From contig JAULUH010000400.1 of NCBI GenBank assembly GCA_032111745.1, forward strand, positions 1 through 16,474: a DNA stretch of 16,474 bases, read 5' to 3'. Shown here piece by piece: positions 1 through 8,369 of the stretch. Position 1 is the first letter of the stretch. Each line of letters opens with the position of its first letter. The translations under genes and the position numbers were made by a program. Source of the DNA: JAULUH01 sp032111745 (GTDB taxonomy: Bacteria; Chloroflexota; Anaerolineae; JAAEKA01). The notes beneath the pieces were generated by a model that did not search any database, had not been told where the DNA came from, and worked only from the letters and a program-made list of their open reading frames with translations.

Positions 1-1329
1 CTGGCCGTGGGCTGGCTGGTGGCCACGCGCAACTGGGGACGCTTCGGGCGTTGGGCCCTGGGCGCGGCGCTGGCGGCGCTGCTATTCCTGCCCTGGCTGC
101 CCCGGAGCCTGGGCATCTTTCAGTTCTCTGGCTGGCGCGAGGCCACCGATCCCTGGCAGATTCCGCAACGGTTTCTCACGGCCTACGTGGCGGGCGAGAC
201 CATGCCTGCGCCCTGGCAGGCCTGGCTGCCCACCCTGGCGTTGGGGCTGGCCCTGTTGGGTGTGGTGGTCTGGTGGCGCATCCGGCCAGGGGCGGCCCTG
301 TTCCTGTTGGGCCTGACTCTCGTGCCCTGGGGGGTGACACTCCTGCTGGCGTTGCGCAACCCGGACTTCCACGAGCGTTACGCCATCATCATCTCCGGGG
401 GATTGCAGCTGCTGGTGGCCGGTGGCGTGGTGGGCTGCGACTTGCGCCGCTGGGGCGCTGGCGCACGGCGAGGCATGAGGCCGGCCTGGCTGGTGGCCCC
501 GGCTCTTCTCGTGACGGCCGGACTGGTCTTCCTCAACCTGCTGGCCCTCCAACGGCTGTACGAAGACACCAGCTTCCACAAGCCCGACTTCCGGGGGGCG
601 GCCCGGCAGATCGAGGCGCAGGAGCGGCCGGGGGATGTGATCCTGGTCGATGGTCCGGACCCTGAGAAGGTGTTTCTGCACTATTATGCGGGCGAGGCCC
701 CGGTATTCGACCTGCGCTCCCTCAACGGCAGCGGCGACCAGGCTGTGGATGCCGCGTTGGCCGAGATGACGGTTGGCGGCCGGCGGGCGTGGGAGGTGCT
801 CTATTTCCATCCACCGGGGCCGGTGCAGGTATGGTTGGCGACCCGGGCCTGGGCCACCACGGCGGCGGACCACAACGGCATCCGGGTGAGCCTGTATGGC
901 CTGCCCGCGATCGGAGCGGCAGGGGCGCCGGCGGGCAAGGCATTGGGTGTGGACTTTGGACCAGCCTTGACCTTGGCTCGCGCCGAGCTGGGCGATGGGC
1001 CGCTGAGAACCGGGGATATCCTGCAGGTGACCACCCACTGGCAGGTGGCGCAGCAGGCCGGCGACTACAAGTTCAGCCTGCGGGTGAGCGATCCCGCAGG
1101 CCGCATCTGGCTGACCAGCGACTACGTGCCCCAGAACTGGTTCGCGCCGACCACGGCGTGGGTGGTGGGCCAGCCGGCGGAGGATCGCCGTGGCTTGTTA
1201 TTACCGGTGGATATGCCGCCCGGGCGGTACAGGGTGACCCTGCGCCTGTACGATGCGGCGACCGGGGTGGCAGTGGACACGGTAGCGGGCCAGGATGTCC
1301 CGTTGGGCGAGATCGAGGTGGTTCCGTGA
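1..1329 (+). CDS. GT-C / family 39-like membrane glycosyltransferase, C-terminal part (5' end outside window)
   Basis: The reading frame is open from the first base, so the start and the N-terminal catalytic half lie upstream. The visible part holds about five hydrophobic segments (roughly residues 17-35, 75-95, 98-118, 128-145 and 162-182, counted from base 1), one followed by an FHERY motif, then a soluble domain beginning near DFRGAARQIEAQ and GDVILVDG. This helix-rich membrane part followed by a 'D-x-R-x-A-A...GD-x-I' region is typical of GT-C enzymes that transfer sugars from polyprenyl-phosphate donors at the outer face of the membrane. The last ~130 residues form a beta-rich domain (DYKFSLRVSDPAGRIW, MPPGRYRVTLRLYD) resembling accessory sandwich domains attached to such proteins. 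The next gene starts 31 bp downstream and is also a large membrane protein, suggesting co-transcription. Substrate is unknown. Family assignment rests on the C-terminal half only. Confidence 0.7.
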   Translation: MAVGWLVATRNWGRFGRWALGAALAALLFLPWLPRSLGIFQFSGWREATDPWQIPQRFLTAYVAGETMPAPWQAWLPTLALGLALLGVVVWWRIRPGAALFLLGLTLVPWGVTLLLALRNPDFHERYAIIISGGLQLLVAGGVVGCDLRRWGAGARRGMRPAWLVAPALLVTAGLVFLNLLALQRLYEDTSFHKPDFRGAARQIEAQERPGDVILVDGPDPEKVFLHYYAGEAPVFDLRSLNGSGDQAVDAALAEMTVGGRRAWEVLYFHPPGPVQVWLATRAWATTAADHNGIRVSLYGLPAIGAAGAPAGKALGVDFGPALTLARAELGDGPLRTGDILQVTTHWQVAQQAGDYKFSLRVSDPAGRIWLTSDYVPQNWFAPTTAWVVGQPAEDRRGLLLPVDMPPGRYRVTLRLYDAATGVAVDTVAGQDVPLGEIEVVP

Positions 1330-1347
1330 GGGCAGCGAGGCGGAGAC

Positions 1348-1354
1348 AAGGAGG
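1348..1354 (+). promoter_or_regulatory. Ribosome binding site deciding the YfhO-like start
   Basis: AAGGAGG, a full anti-Shine-Dalgarno match, lies 6 bp before the GTG at 1361. It favours that GTG over the upstream in-frame ATG at 1295. Confidence 0.8.
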
Positions 1355-1360
1355 CCGGCG

Positions 1361-3685
1361 GTGAAAGGAAGCCGTTGGACAGGGTACCTGGTCGACATCC
1401 TGCTGCTGCTGGCGCTGGGGCTGCTCTTCTTCTGGCCCGACATCACGCCAAACGCGGTGGACCGGCGCAGCTTCGCTCCGGGCGATTTTGCGCACCAGTT
1501 CTATGCCTTTGCCCGCTACGAAGCCAGCCGCCTGCATGCCGGGGAGTTGCCGCTGTGGGCTCCCTACGCCTATGGGGGGCATCCTTTCCTGGCGGATATC
1601 CAGTCCGCGGTGTTCTACCCTTTCAGCCTGCTCACCATGGCGCTGACCGGCCTGCGGGGCCAGGGTTTCCCATATCACGCCCTGGAGCTGGAGGCGCTTC
1701 TGCACTATCCGCTGGCCGCGATTTTCACCTACCTGCTGGCGCGGCGGCTGACCGGCAGCCGGCTCGGGGGCCTGGTGGCGGCCATAGCCTTCACCTTCAG
1801 CGCGTACCTGACCAGCTATCCGCCATTGCAGCTGGCCATCCTGGAGACCGTGGCCTGGCTACCGTTGATCCTGCTGCTGTTGGACCTCGCCGTAGCGTCC
1901 CTTCACCTGGCCAGGGGCACCAGGGCGCTGGGATGGGCGGTGGCGGCAGGGCTGGGCCTGGGGGTGGCACTGCTGGCCGGCCACCCGCAGTCGAGCCTGC
2001 TGCTAGTCTACGCCGCAGTGGCCTACGCGGTGTTTCGCCTCGCGGTGCCGGAGAGCTCCGATGTGCCGGCGCTGGCTGTGCCCGGCCGCCCGGCATGGAA
2101 GCATCCGCTGCTAGCCGGCCTGGGGCTGATTGCGGTCTTCCTGGTTATCGGCGCCGGGGTGGCCGCGATACAACTGTGGCCCTCCTGGGAGTTCATGCGC
2201 CTGTCTACCCGGGCGGACATGGGCTATGTGGAAGCTGGGGGGGGCTTTCACCCGTATGATCTGCTGCAGCTGATCCTACCGGCGGTAGGGGTGCCGGTAC
2301 CGGCGCTGTACCTTGGCATCTTGCCAGTGGGCCTGGCGGCGGCCGGCCTGGCCTATGGCCTGCGCCGGGATGAGCGGGTACGGCGCACCACTGCGCTGGT
2401 GCTGTTCTGGGCCGGCCTGGGCCTGGTGGGCCTGTTGATCTCTTTCGGCCGGAACCTGCCCGTGTACCAGTTGTTCTATCACCTGGCGCCGGGGTGGGGC
2501 CTGTTCCGCCACCAGGAACGGACCATTCTGTGGACGGTGTTGAGCGTCTCCATGCTGGCTGGCTACGGTGCCGCCTGGTGGGGCAGCCTGCGCGGCCGCG
2601 GTGTGCTGCCGGACTGGGACCGGCGGCTGTGGCGCACCCTGATCGCGGGGTTTGGGCTGGCCGCCCTCTGCGCGTTGGGCCTGGCCCTGGCCTTTTTCTA
2701 CCGCTACCAGCTGGGCGACGAGTCGCAATGGGGGTTTACGGCGGCTGGGCTGTTCCTCGCGCTGACGCTGGCCCTGTCGGCACTGGCAGTGTACAGCCGG
2801 GTGCCCTTGGTGTTGCTGGGGGTGCTGGTATTGGACCTGTTCACGCTGAACGTGAGCAACCACTCCACGGCAGGGATCGTAGACCCTTACCCGTCCCAGC
2901 CGGTGTTGGAGGCGGCTTTGGCGGACTCCGCGCAGTTCCGGGTGGCCAACGACAACAGGCTGCCGCTGAACTACGGCCTGGTGTACGGTGTCGAGGACCT
3001 CAGTGGGGCCAGCCCGCTGCAGCTGGCGGCCTTTGGGGAGATGCTGGACAACGTGCCACGGGAGCGCCTGTGGCAGCTGCTGGGGGTCAAGTACGTGTTG
3101 ACGTGGGAGGAAACGCTCGCCACGCCGGCCCGGCTGGTGGGAACCGGGGCAGGTAAGGACGGCGAGCCGGCCTATCTGCATGAGCTGGCGGTACCGGGCG
3201 CACGAGCCTGGCTGGCCGGGGAGGTTGTGGTGGAGCCGGAGCGCAACCGGGTATGGCAGTTGCTTGCGGCAACGGATTTCGATGCCACGCGCCAGGTGAT
3301 CCTCGACGAGCTTCCGGCGGAGCTCGGCCCGGGGCACAGGGATTGCCAGGGCACGGTGATGTGGGAGAAGCACCTGCCGGAGTCCCTGGCGCTGGCGGTG
3401 GAGAACAGCGGGACCTGCGTCCTGGTGCTGGGCGAGCTGGCCTACCCGGGGTGGCAGGCCGCCGTGGATGGCAGGCCGGTGCCCATGCTCCAGGCCAACG
3501 GCGCACTCAGGGGCATCGTATTGGAGCCGGGGCAGCACAGGGTGACGATGATCTTCCGGCCGCAATCCTTCACCTGGGGGGCTGTGGTGTCGGCCGTGGT
3601 GCTGGTGTTGGCGCTGGTGGCCCTGGTGCTGGCATTCGCCAGAAGGGGAACCGCAGAGACCCAGAGCGCGCAGAGGGGAGAATAG
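1361..3685 (+). CDS. YfhO-like polytopic membrane protein
   Basis: A 774-residue membrane protein. Near the N-terminus it has one hydrophobic helix and then the YfhO-type signature: an acidic residue with DFAHQFYAFARYEASRLHAG, followed by ELPLWAPYAYGGHPFLAD. About ten further hydrophobic segments follow, then a soluble region from about residue 520 and a last helix before the C-terminus. The segment AYPGWQAAVDGRPVP and the following GQHRVTMIFRP match the usual YfhO-type C-terminal region. Known members help glycosylate envelope polymers such as teichoic acids; the role here is inferred. The GTG start is chosen because AAGGAGG lies 6 bp before it; an in-frame ATG at 1295 would overlap the previous gene by 35 bp without a good ribosome site. 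The last residues (TAETQSAQRGE) are encoded by a purine-rich, repeat-like tract and may be a recent addition. Confidence 0.83.
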   Translation: MKGSRWTGYLVDILLLLALGLLFFWPDITPNAVDRRSFAPGDFAHQFYAFARYEASRLHAGELPLWAPYAYGGHPFLADIQSAVFYPFSLLTMALTGLRGQGFPYHALELEALLHYPLAAIFTYLLARRLTGSRLGGLVAAIAFTFSAYLTSYPPLQLAILETVAWLPLILLLLDLAVASLHLARGTRALGWAVAAGLGLGVALLAGHPQSSLLLVYAAVAYAVFRLAVPESSDVPALAVPGRPAWKHPLLAGLGLIAVFLVIGAGVAAIQLWPSWEFMRLSTRADMGYVEAGGGFHPYDLLQLILPAVGVPVPALYLGILPVGLAAAGLAYGLRRDERVRRTTALVLFWAGLGLVGLLISFGRNLPVYQLFYHLAPGWGLFRHQERTILWTVLSVSMLAGYGAAWWGSLRGRGVLPDWDRRLWRTLIAGFGLAALCALGLALAFFYRYQLGDESQWGFTAAGLFLALTLALSALAVYSRVPLVLLGVLVLDLFTLNVSNHSTAGIVDPYPSQPVLEAALADSAQFRVANDNRLPLNYGLVYGVEDLSGASPLQLAAFGEMLDNVPRERLWQLLGVKYVLTWEETLATPARLVGTGAGKDGEPAYLHELAVPGARAWLAGEVVVEPERNRVWQLLAATDFDATRQVILDELPAELGPGHRDCQGTVMWEKHLPESLALAVENSGTCVLVLGELAYPGWQAAVDGRPVPMLQANGALRGIVLEPGQHRVTMIFRPQSFTWGAVVSAVVLVLALVALVLAFARRGTAETQSAQRGE

Positions 3686-3746
3686 GGCGAGAGGAGAGGG
3701 AATAGTCTCACGAGGTGGTGACGGTCTGGCGAAGTTTGGGGTGTTG

Positions 3747-3755
3747 TGTTAGAAT
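3747..3755 (+). promoter_or_regulatory. Candidate extended -10 promoter for glnS
   Basis: TGTTAGAAT fits an extended -10 element (TGn followed by TAGAAT, 5 of 6 to TATAAT) in the 120-bp gap before glnS. No good -35 is seen at 16-18 bp; the best partial match is CTGGCG at 3726-3731. Extended -10 promoters often tolerate a weak -35. Transcription would begin around 3762, leaving a leader of roughly 45 nt. Confidence 0.5.
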
Positions 3756-3805
3756 GGTGGTTCGTATCAAGGGTTCTTGAGAATTTGTCCAGGAGCATTC
3801 TAGCC

Positions 3806-5548
3806 ATGGTCGAGAAGGCGTCAGAGGTGGTGAAGCGGGGCACGGACGGGAGTGAGGAGGTGCCTGTGCGCTCCGACTTCATCCGCGACATCGTGCGCGA
3901 GGACATCAAGTCGGGGAAGTTCGGCGGACGGGTGCACACGCGCTTTCCACCGGAGCCCAACGGCTACCTGCACATTGGCCACGCCAAGTCGATTTGTCTG
4001 AACTACGGCGTCGCCGAGGAGTTCGGCGGCAAGTTCAACCTGCGCTTCGACGACACCAATCCCACCAAAGAGGAAGAGGAGTACGTGCAGTCGATCATCC
4101 AGGACGCGGCCTGGCTGGGTGCAGACTGGGAGGACCGGCTCTTCTACGCCTCTGACTACTTCGGGCAGCTCTATGAGTGGGCTGTGCAGCTGGTCAGGAA
4201 GGGCAGCGCCTACGTCGACGACCTGAGCGCCGAGGAGATCCGGGCCTACCGGGGGACCCTGACCGAGCCAGGGCGGGAGAGCCCCTTCCGCAGCCGCACG
4301 GTAGAGGAGAACTTGGACCTGTTGGAGCGCATGAAGGCCGGGGAGTTCCCGGATGGCAGCCGGGTGTTGCGAGCCAAGATCGACATGGCCTCGGGCAATC
4401 TGAGCCTGCGGGACCCCGTGATGGTTCGCATCCTGCATGCCAGCCACCACCGCACGGGGGATGCCTGGTGTATCTACCCGATGTACGATTGGGCCCATGG
4501 CCAGAGCGATTCCATCGAGGGCATCACCCACTCCCTGTGCACCCTGGAGTTCGAGGACCACCGGCCCCTGTACGACTGGTTCGTGGAGGAGCTGGGGATC
4601 TACCACCCCCAGCAGATCGAGTTTGCCCGCCTCAACCTCAGCTACACGGTGTTGAGCAAGCGCAGGCTGCTGCGGCTGGTCAACGAGGGCCATGTGGCGG
4701 GCTGGGATGACCCGCGCATGCCGACCATCTCCGGCATGCGGCGCCGCGGCTACACGCCGGAGGCGATACGCGATTTCTGCGATCGCATCGGCGTGGCCAA
4801 GAACGACAGTACCGTGGACCTGGCCCTGCTGGAGTACTGCGTGCGCCAGGACCTGAACCGGTGGTCGCCCCGCCGGATGGCCGTGTTGCAGCCCTTGAAG
4901 GTGGTGCTGGTGAACTACCCGGAGGGCCAGACGGAGGAGCTGGAGGCGATCAACAACCCGGAGGAACCGGCAATGGGCACGCGGTCGGTGCCCTTCTCGC
5001 GCGTGCTGTATATCGAGCAGGACGACTTCATGGAGGATCCGCCCAAGAACTACTTCCGCCTGGCCCCGGGGCGGGAGGTTCGGCTACGGTATGCCTATTT
5101 CATCACGTGCCAGGAGGTGGTGAAGGATGCGGCCGGCAACATTCTGGAGGTCCGCTGCACCTATGACCCGGCCACCAGGGGTGGGGACGCGCCCGATGGC
5201 CGCAAGGTCAAGGCCACGTTGCACTGGGTATCGGCCGGCCATGCCGTCCATGGCGAGGTGCGCCTGTACGACACGTTGTTCACCAAGGCCGATCCCAGCG
5301 ATGTGGCGGAGGGGCAGGATTTCGCAGCGAACCTGAACCGGGAATCGCTACAGGTGCTCACCAACTGCAAGCTCGAGCCGGGGCTGGCCGCCGCGCAGCC
5401 CGGCCAGCGGTTCCAGTTCGAGCGGCTGGGCTATTTCTGCGTGGACGAGGACAGCACTGCCGGCAAGCCGGTGTTCAACCGCACGGTGACGCTGAAGGAT
5501 ACGTGGGCGAAAGTCAGGCAGAAGGATCAAAACGGGCCGACGCACTGA
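3806..5548 (+). CDS. glnS: Glutamine--tRNA ligase (GlnRS)
   Basis: GlnRS joins glutamine to tRNA-Gln using ATP in the cytoplasm. The 580-residue product is close to the usual ~550 for bacterial GlnRS. It has the class I HIGH motif (HIGH at residues 56-59 within PPEPNGYLHIGHAKS), the KMSKS-equivalent VLSKR at 282-286, and GlnRS-specific stretches such as YPMYDWAHGQSDSIEGITHS and EFEDHRPLYDWF, which separate it from GluRS. The C-terminal beta-barrel anticodon-binding part is present (NCKLEPG, FERLGYFCVD, NRTVTLKDTW). No GatB/YqeY-like extra domain is seen. The ATG at 3806 has AGGAG 10 bp upstream; an upstream in-frame GTG at 3746 overlaps the promoter-like element and adds unconserved residues. 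The last codons and the TGA stop lie at the border of a 24-bp repeat. gltX follows after 69 bp, so the two paralogous synthetases are probably co-expressed. Confidence 0.97.
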   Translation: MVEKASEVVKRGTDGSEEVPVRSDFIRDIVREDIKSGKFGGRVHTRFPPEPNGYLHIGHAKSICLNYGVAEEFGGKFNLRFDDTNPTKEEEEYVQSIIQDAAWLGADWEDRLFYASDYFGQLYEWAVQLVRKGSAYVDDLSAEEIRAYRGTLTEPGRESPFRSRTVEENLDLLERMKAGEFPDGSRVLRAKIDMASGNLSLRDPVMVRILHASHHRTGDAWCIYPMYDWAHGQSDSIEGITHSLCTLEFEDHRPLYDWFVEELGIYHPQQIEFARLNLSYTVLSKRRLLRLVNEGHVAGWDDPRMPTISGMRRRGYTPEAIRDFCDRIGVAKNDSTVDLALLEYCVRQDLNRWSPRRMAVLQPLKVVLVNYPEGQTEELEAINNPEEPAMGTRSVPFSRVLYIEQDDFMEDPPKNYFRLAPGREVRLRYAYFITCQEVVKDAAGNILEVRCTYDPATRGGDAPDGRKVKATLHWVSAGHAVHGEVRLYDTLFTKADPSDVAEGQDFAANLNRESLQVLTNCKLEPGLAAAQPGQRFQFERLGYFCVDEDSTAGKPVFNRTVTLKDTWAKVRQKDQNGPTH

Positions 5549-5564
5549 AGTGCGCACTACGAAC
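5541..5564 (+). repeat. 24-bp palindromic direct repeat, copy 1 (overlaps the glnS stop)
   Basis: The first of two identical 24-bp copies in the glnS-gltX gap, starting CGCACTGAAGTGCGC and ending CTACGAAC. The start contains a small palindrome (CGCAC/GTGCG around TGAA) able to form a tetraloop hairpin. The copy begins inside glnS and includes its TGA stop at 5546-5548. It looks like a short interspersed repeat, but only two copies are visible here. Confidence 0.85.
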
Positions 5565-5585
5565 CAAGAAGGATGTATACTCCTG

Positions 5586-5609
5586 CGCACTGAAGTGCGC
5601 ACTACGAAC
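5586..5609 (+). repeat. 24-bp palindromic direct repeat, copy 2 (upstream of gltX)
   Basis: An exact second copy, offset by 45 bp from the first. Here the extra preceding G lengthens the stem to GCGCAC/GTGCGC around TGAA. It ends 8 bp before the gltX ATG, so a hairpin here could affect access to the weak GAGAG ribosome site. A TATACT -10-like hexamer (5576-5581) lies between the copies, without a convincing -35. Confidence 0.85.
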
Positions 5610-5617
5610 TGAGAGAG

Positions 5618-7138
5618 ATGACTGATCAACCTGTACGGGTGCGCTTTGCGCCCAGCCCGACCGGATACCTGCACATCGGCTCGGCACGCACGGCCCTGTT
5701 CAACTGGCTGCAGGCCCGCCACAGCGGGGGCAAGTTCATCCTGCGGATCGAGGACACCGACCAGAAGCGCCTGGTCGAGGATTCGCTGGCGGACATCATG
5801 GGCGGCCTGGCCTGGCTGGGCCTGGGCTGGGACGAGGGGCCGGGTGTTGGCGGGGACCACGGGCCCTACTTCCAGAGCGAACGCCTGCCGCTCTACCGCC
5901 AGTGGGCTGGCTGGCTGGTGGAGCAGGGCCATGCCTACCGCTGCTACTGCACGCCGGAGCGGCTGGATGGGCTGCGCCAGGCCCAGCTGGCACGCAAAGA
6001 GCAGACCGGCTACGACCGGCACTGCCGGTACCTGACGCGGGAGCAGCGGGGCCAGCAGGAGGCAGCAGGGGCACCCTACGTGATCCGTCTGGCCATCGAG
6101 CCGCTGGAAGGGCAGACCACGTTTCACGACGCCATCCGCGGGGAGATCACCTTCGACCATGCCCTGCTGCAGGACGCGGTATTGCTCAAGTCCGACGGGT
6201 GGCCAACCTATCACCTGGCCGCGGTGGTCGACGACCACCTGATGGAGATCAGCCACATCATGCGCAGCGATGAGTGGCTGAGCAGCGCACCGCTGGGCGT
6301 GCTGCTATACCAGGCCTTTGGCTGGCAGCCGCCGGTCTGGGCCCATCTGCCGGTGATCCTGAATCCCAACGGCAAGGGCAAGATGAGCAAGCGCCACGCG
6401 GTCGGTGCCGATGGCAAGGCGGTGCCCGTGCTGCTGCGCGAGTACATTGCCGGTGGCTACCTCGCCGAGGCGATGTTCAACTTCCTGGCCAACATCGGCT
6501 GGAACCTCGACGGCGCCACCGATGTCTATACGCAAGAGCAGGCCATTGCGGCCTTCGACCTCTCCGGCATCAACCCGGCGCCGGCGGCCTTCCCCTACGA
6601 GAAGCTGGACTGGATGGACGGGGTCTACATCCGCCAGATGGACGACGACGAGCTGTACCGGCGGCTAGTGCCCTTCGTCGCCCGGGGTGTGGGCATGGAC
6701 GTGGAGGCTATGGCGGCGCGGCCGGAGCTGCGGCCAGCCGTGCCCTTGATCAAGGAGCGTATCCGGACCCTGGTGGAGGCGGCGCCCCTGCTGGACTTCC
6801 TGTTTGTCGATGGGCCGATCGAGTATGCAGACCCCGCCGAGCTGGTGGGCGAGCAGATGACGCCGGCCGAATCTGCCGCGGCCCTGGCCGTGGCCGAGGC
6901 AGCCCTGGGCGGCCTGCCGGTATTCGACGAGGCCAGCGTGGAGGCCTGCCTGCGGGCCGAGGTCGAGAGGCTGGGGTTGAAACCGCGCCAGTTCTTCTCC
7001 ATCGTCCGGGTGGCGGTCACCGGCACGCGGGTATCGCCGCCGCTATTCGAGAGCATTTCTATCCTGGGCCAGGAGCGCACGGTGTTGCGCCTGCGCACGG
7101 CCCGGGATACGGTCGCCGAGCTACAGGAACAGGCCTGA
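5618..7138 (+). CDS. gltX: Glutamate--tRNA ligase (GluRS)
   Basis: GluRS charges tRNA-Glu with glutamate. The 506-residue length matches bacterial GluRS. The HIGH-type motif is HIGS (residues 19-22, in PSPTGYLHIGSARTALFNWL) and KMSKR sits at 255-259. Other family stretches are FILRIEDTDQKR, GPYFQSERLPLYRQ, the Cys pair CYC with a later Cys in YDRHCRYL (a possible structural zinc site) and NGKGKMSKRHAV. The C-terminal helical anticodon-binding part runs from about 330 onward. Because a full GlnRS is encoded immediately upstream, this enzyme is expected to be the discriminating type, but I cannot confirm that from a diagnostic residue. The ATG at 5618 begins a conserved N-terminus; its ribosome site is weak (GAGAG). 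The next gene starts on the very next base after the TGA stop, indicating translational coupling. Confidence 0.97.
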   Translation: MTDQPVRVRFAPSPTGYLHIGSARTALFNWLQARHSGGKFILRIEDTDQKRLVEDSLADIMGGLAWLGLGWDEGPGVGGDHGPYFQSERLPLYRQWAGWLVEQGHAYRCYCTPERLDGLRQAQLARKEQTGYDRHCRYLTREQRGQQEAAGAPYVIRLAIEPLEGQTTFHDAIRGEITFDHALLQDAVLLKSDGWPTYHLAAVVDDHLMEISHIMRSDEWLSSAPLGVLLYQAFGWQPPVWAHLPVILNPNGKGKMSKRHAVGADGKAVPVLLREYIAGGYLAEAMFNFLANIGWNLDGATDVYTQEQAIAAFDLSGINPAPAAFPYEKLDWMDGVYIRQMDDDELYRRLVPFVARGVGMDVEAMAARPELRPAVPLIKERIRTLVEAAPLLDFLFVDGPIEYADPAELVGEQMTPAESAAALAVAEAALGGLPVFDEASVEACLRAEVERLGLKPRQFFSIVRVAVTGTRVSPPLFESISILGQERTVLRLRTARDTVAELQEQA

Positions 7139-8335
7139 ATGGACGAAATCGTCGCCGGCTGCGTACAGGTAAGAATGGGCCTGCCGCGACAGCCCGAAGA
7201 GGTGGAGGAGAACCTGCTGCGCTTCGTGCGGGTAGCCCAGACCAAGCGGGTGCGCCTGCTGGTGTTCCCCCTGTTGACGGGCATGATGGCCGCGGCTCCT
7301 GCGCTCACGGACAGGCGGGCGACCCTGCTGAAGGAGGCGAACCGCAGCCGGCGACCCAACCTGCCCCTATGGGAGCGCACGCGGTCGAAGCTGGCCAGCG
7401 GCGTGGCCGGCATGCTGAAGGCTGACTTTGCCCGCTCCCTGGTGCAGGCCCTGCAACAGGACCCGGAGGGAATCTGGGCCAGCTATGTGTCGCTGTTTGG
7501 CAGGCTGGCGCGTTACAGTGGCATGACCATTGTCGCGGGCAGCGCATACGTCGTCGATCCAGCGGACGGCGCGCTGCGGCACATGAGCCTGGTGTTTGGG
7601 CCGGATGGCGACCTGCTGGGCCAACAGGCGGTGGTCAGCCTGGCCCCGGCCGAAGCCGGCCTGGTCCAGCCGGGGACCCACTGGCAGGTCATCCCGACCC
7701 CGATAGGCCGTCTCGGCCTGCTCCTAGGCCGCGACATGCTCTACCCGGAGCCCGCGCGTCTGCTGGCCTACGGCGGGGCCGAGGTGCTGGTGGGCCTGGC
7801 CGCCAGCAGCGAAGAGGCCCTGTATCAGCGCCAACGCAGCGGGCTGCTGGCACGGGTGGAGGAGAACCAGGTGTACGGCGTGCTGAGCTTTGCGGTGGGA
7901 GCCAATCCCTTCGCTCCCCTGAAGGCATCGCCGCGGGATGCCGCGACCTTTGCCGGGCGCTCGCTGCTGGCGGCGCCAATCAGCATGACCCCACGCCACA
8001 CCGGCGTGCTGGTGGAGATGGGCACGGACTCCACGGAGGGATTGTTGACGGCCGAGTGGAACTTCCCGGCTCTCCAGAGGCTGTGGATGGAGGACGAGCC
8101 GGCGGTACGGCGCACGATGCCGGTGACACAGGCCGGCCGGCTATTGGCCGCCGTCTACGCTCGGGGCCTGACCATCGACGAGGCCACGCGCATGGCCGCC
8201 ATGCAGCCACCCCTGCCTGGACTGCTGGAACCGGGCGACCAGGCGGCAGAGCTGGACGGGCCTGGCGATGAGACGGTGAGCCCTGGCGATCTCGAAGAAG
8301 AGATAGACAGCCTAGACGGTGTCCTGGCCCAGTAG
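7139..8335 (+). CDS. Nitrilase-superfamily protein with substituted catalytic triad (probable pseudoenzyme)
   Basis: A 398-residue protein with the layout of the carbon-nitrogen hydrolase (nitrilase) fold: an N-terminal strand AGCVQV, an asparagine at the usual 'EEN' position, LLVFP, then GDLLGQQAVVSLAPAEAG, then GRLGLLLGRDMLYPEPARLL and GAEVLVG. In active members LLVFP is followed by Glu, the second block carries Lys (YRK-x-HL) and the third carries Cys (ICYD-x-xFPE). Here these positions read Leu45, Val165 and Gly197, while flanking residues (DG, G, P-x-E-x-G, D-x-x-x-PE) are kept. Hydrolysis by the normal mechanism is therefore unlikely. Residues ~50-125 form a longer insertion than usual, and the C-terminal ~40 residues are acidic and probably disordered. 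It starts directly after gltX and is followed 34 bp later by a response regulator. A ligand-sensing or scaffold role is possible but is inference. Confidence 0.75.
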   Translation: MDEIVAGCVQVRMGLPRQPEEVEENLLRFVRVAQTKRVRLLVFPLLTGMMAAAPALTDRRATLLKEANRSRRPNLPLWERTRSKLASGVAGMLKADFARSLVQALQQDPEGIWASYVSLFGRLARYSGMTIVAGSAYVVDPADGALRHMSLVFGPDGDLLGQQAVVSLAPAEAGLVQPGTHWQVIPTPIGRLGLLLGRDMLYPEPARLLAYGGAEVLVGLAASSEEALYQRQRSGLLARVEENQVYGVLSFAVGANPFAPLKASPRDAATFAGRSLLAAPISMTPRHTGVLVEMGTDSTEGLLTAEWNFPALQRLWMEDEPAVRRTMPVTQAGRLLAAVYARGLTIDEATRMAAMQPPLPGLLEPGDQAAELDGPGDETVSPGDLEEEIDSLDGVLAQ

Positions 8336-8369
8336 CCGGGACACGGACAGAGGTCAAAGAGAGGTTCCC

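Noticed and set aside
2276..3565. Long open frame on the minus strand opposite the YfhO-like gene
   Set aside because: It lies entirely antisense to a recognisable gene, has a Gln/Arg/His/Pro-rich composition typical of GC-rich shadow frames, and shows no known motif.
3746..3805. Upstream GTG start for glnS
   Set aside because: It overlaps the candidate extended -10 element and adds residues not expected at a GlnRS N-terminus; the ATG at 3806 has its own ribosome site.
5541..5609. CRISPR-like array
   Set aside because: Only two repeat copies, with a single 21-bp spacer, and no cas genes; it fits a small palindromic interspersed repeat better.
5549..5617. tRNA-Gln or tRNA-Glu gene between the two synthetases
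   Set aside because: The gap is too short and has no cloverleaf arms or T-arm consensus; none was seen in other gaps either.
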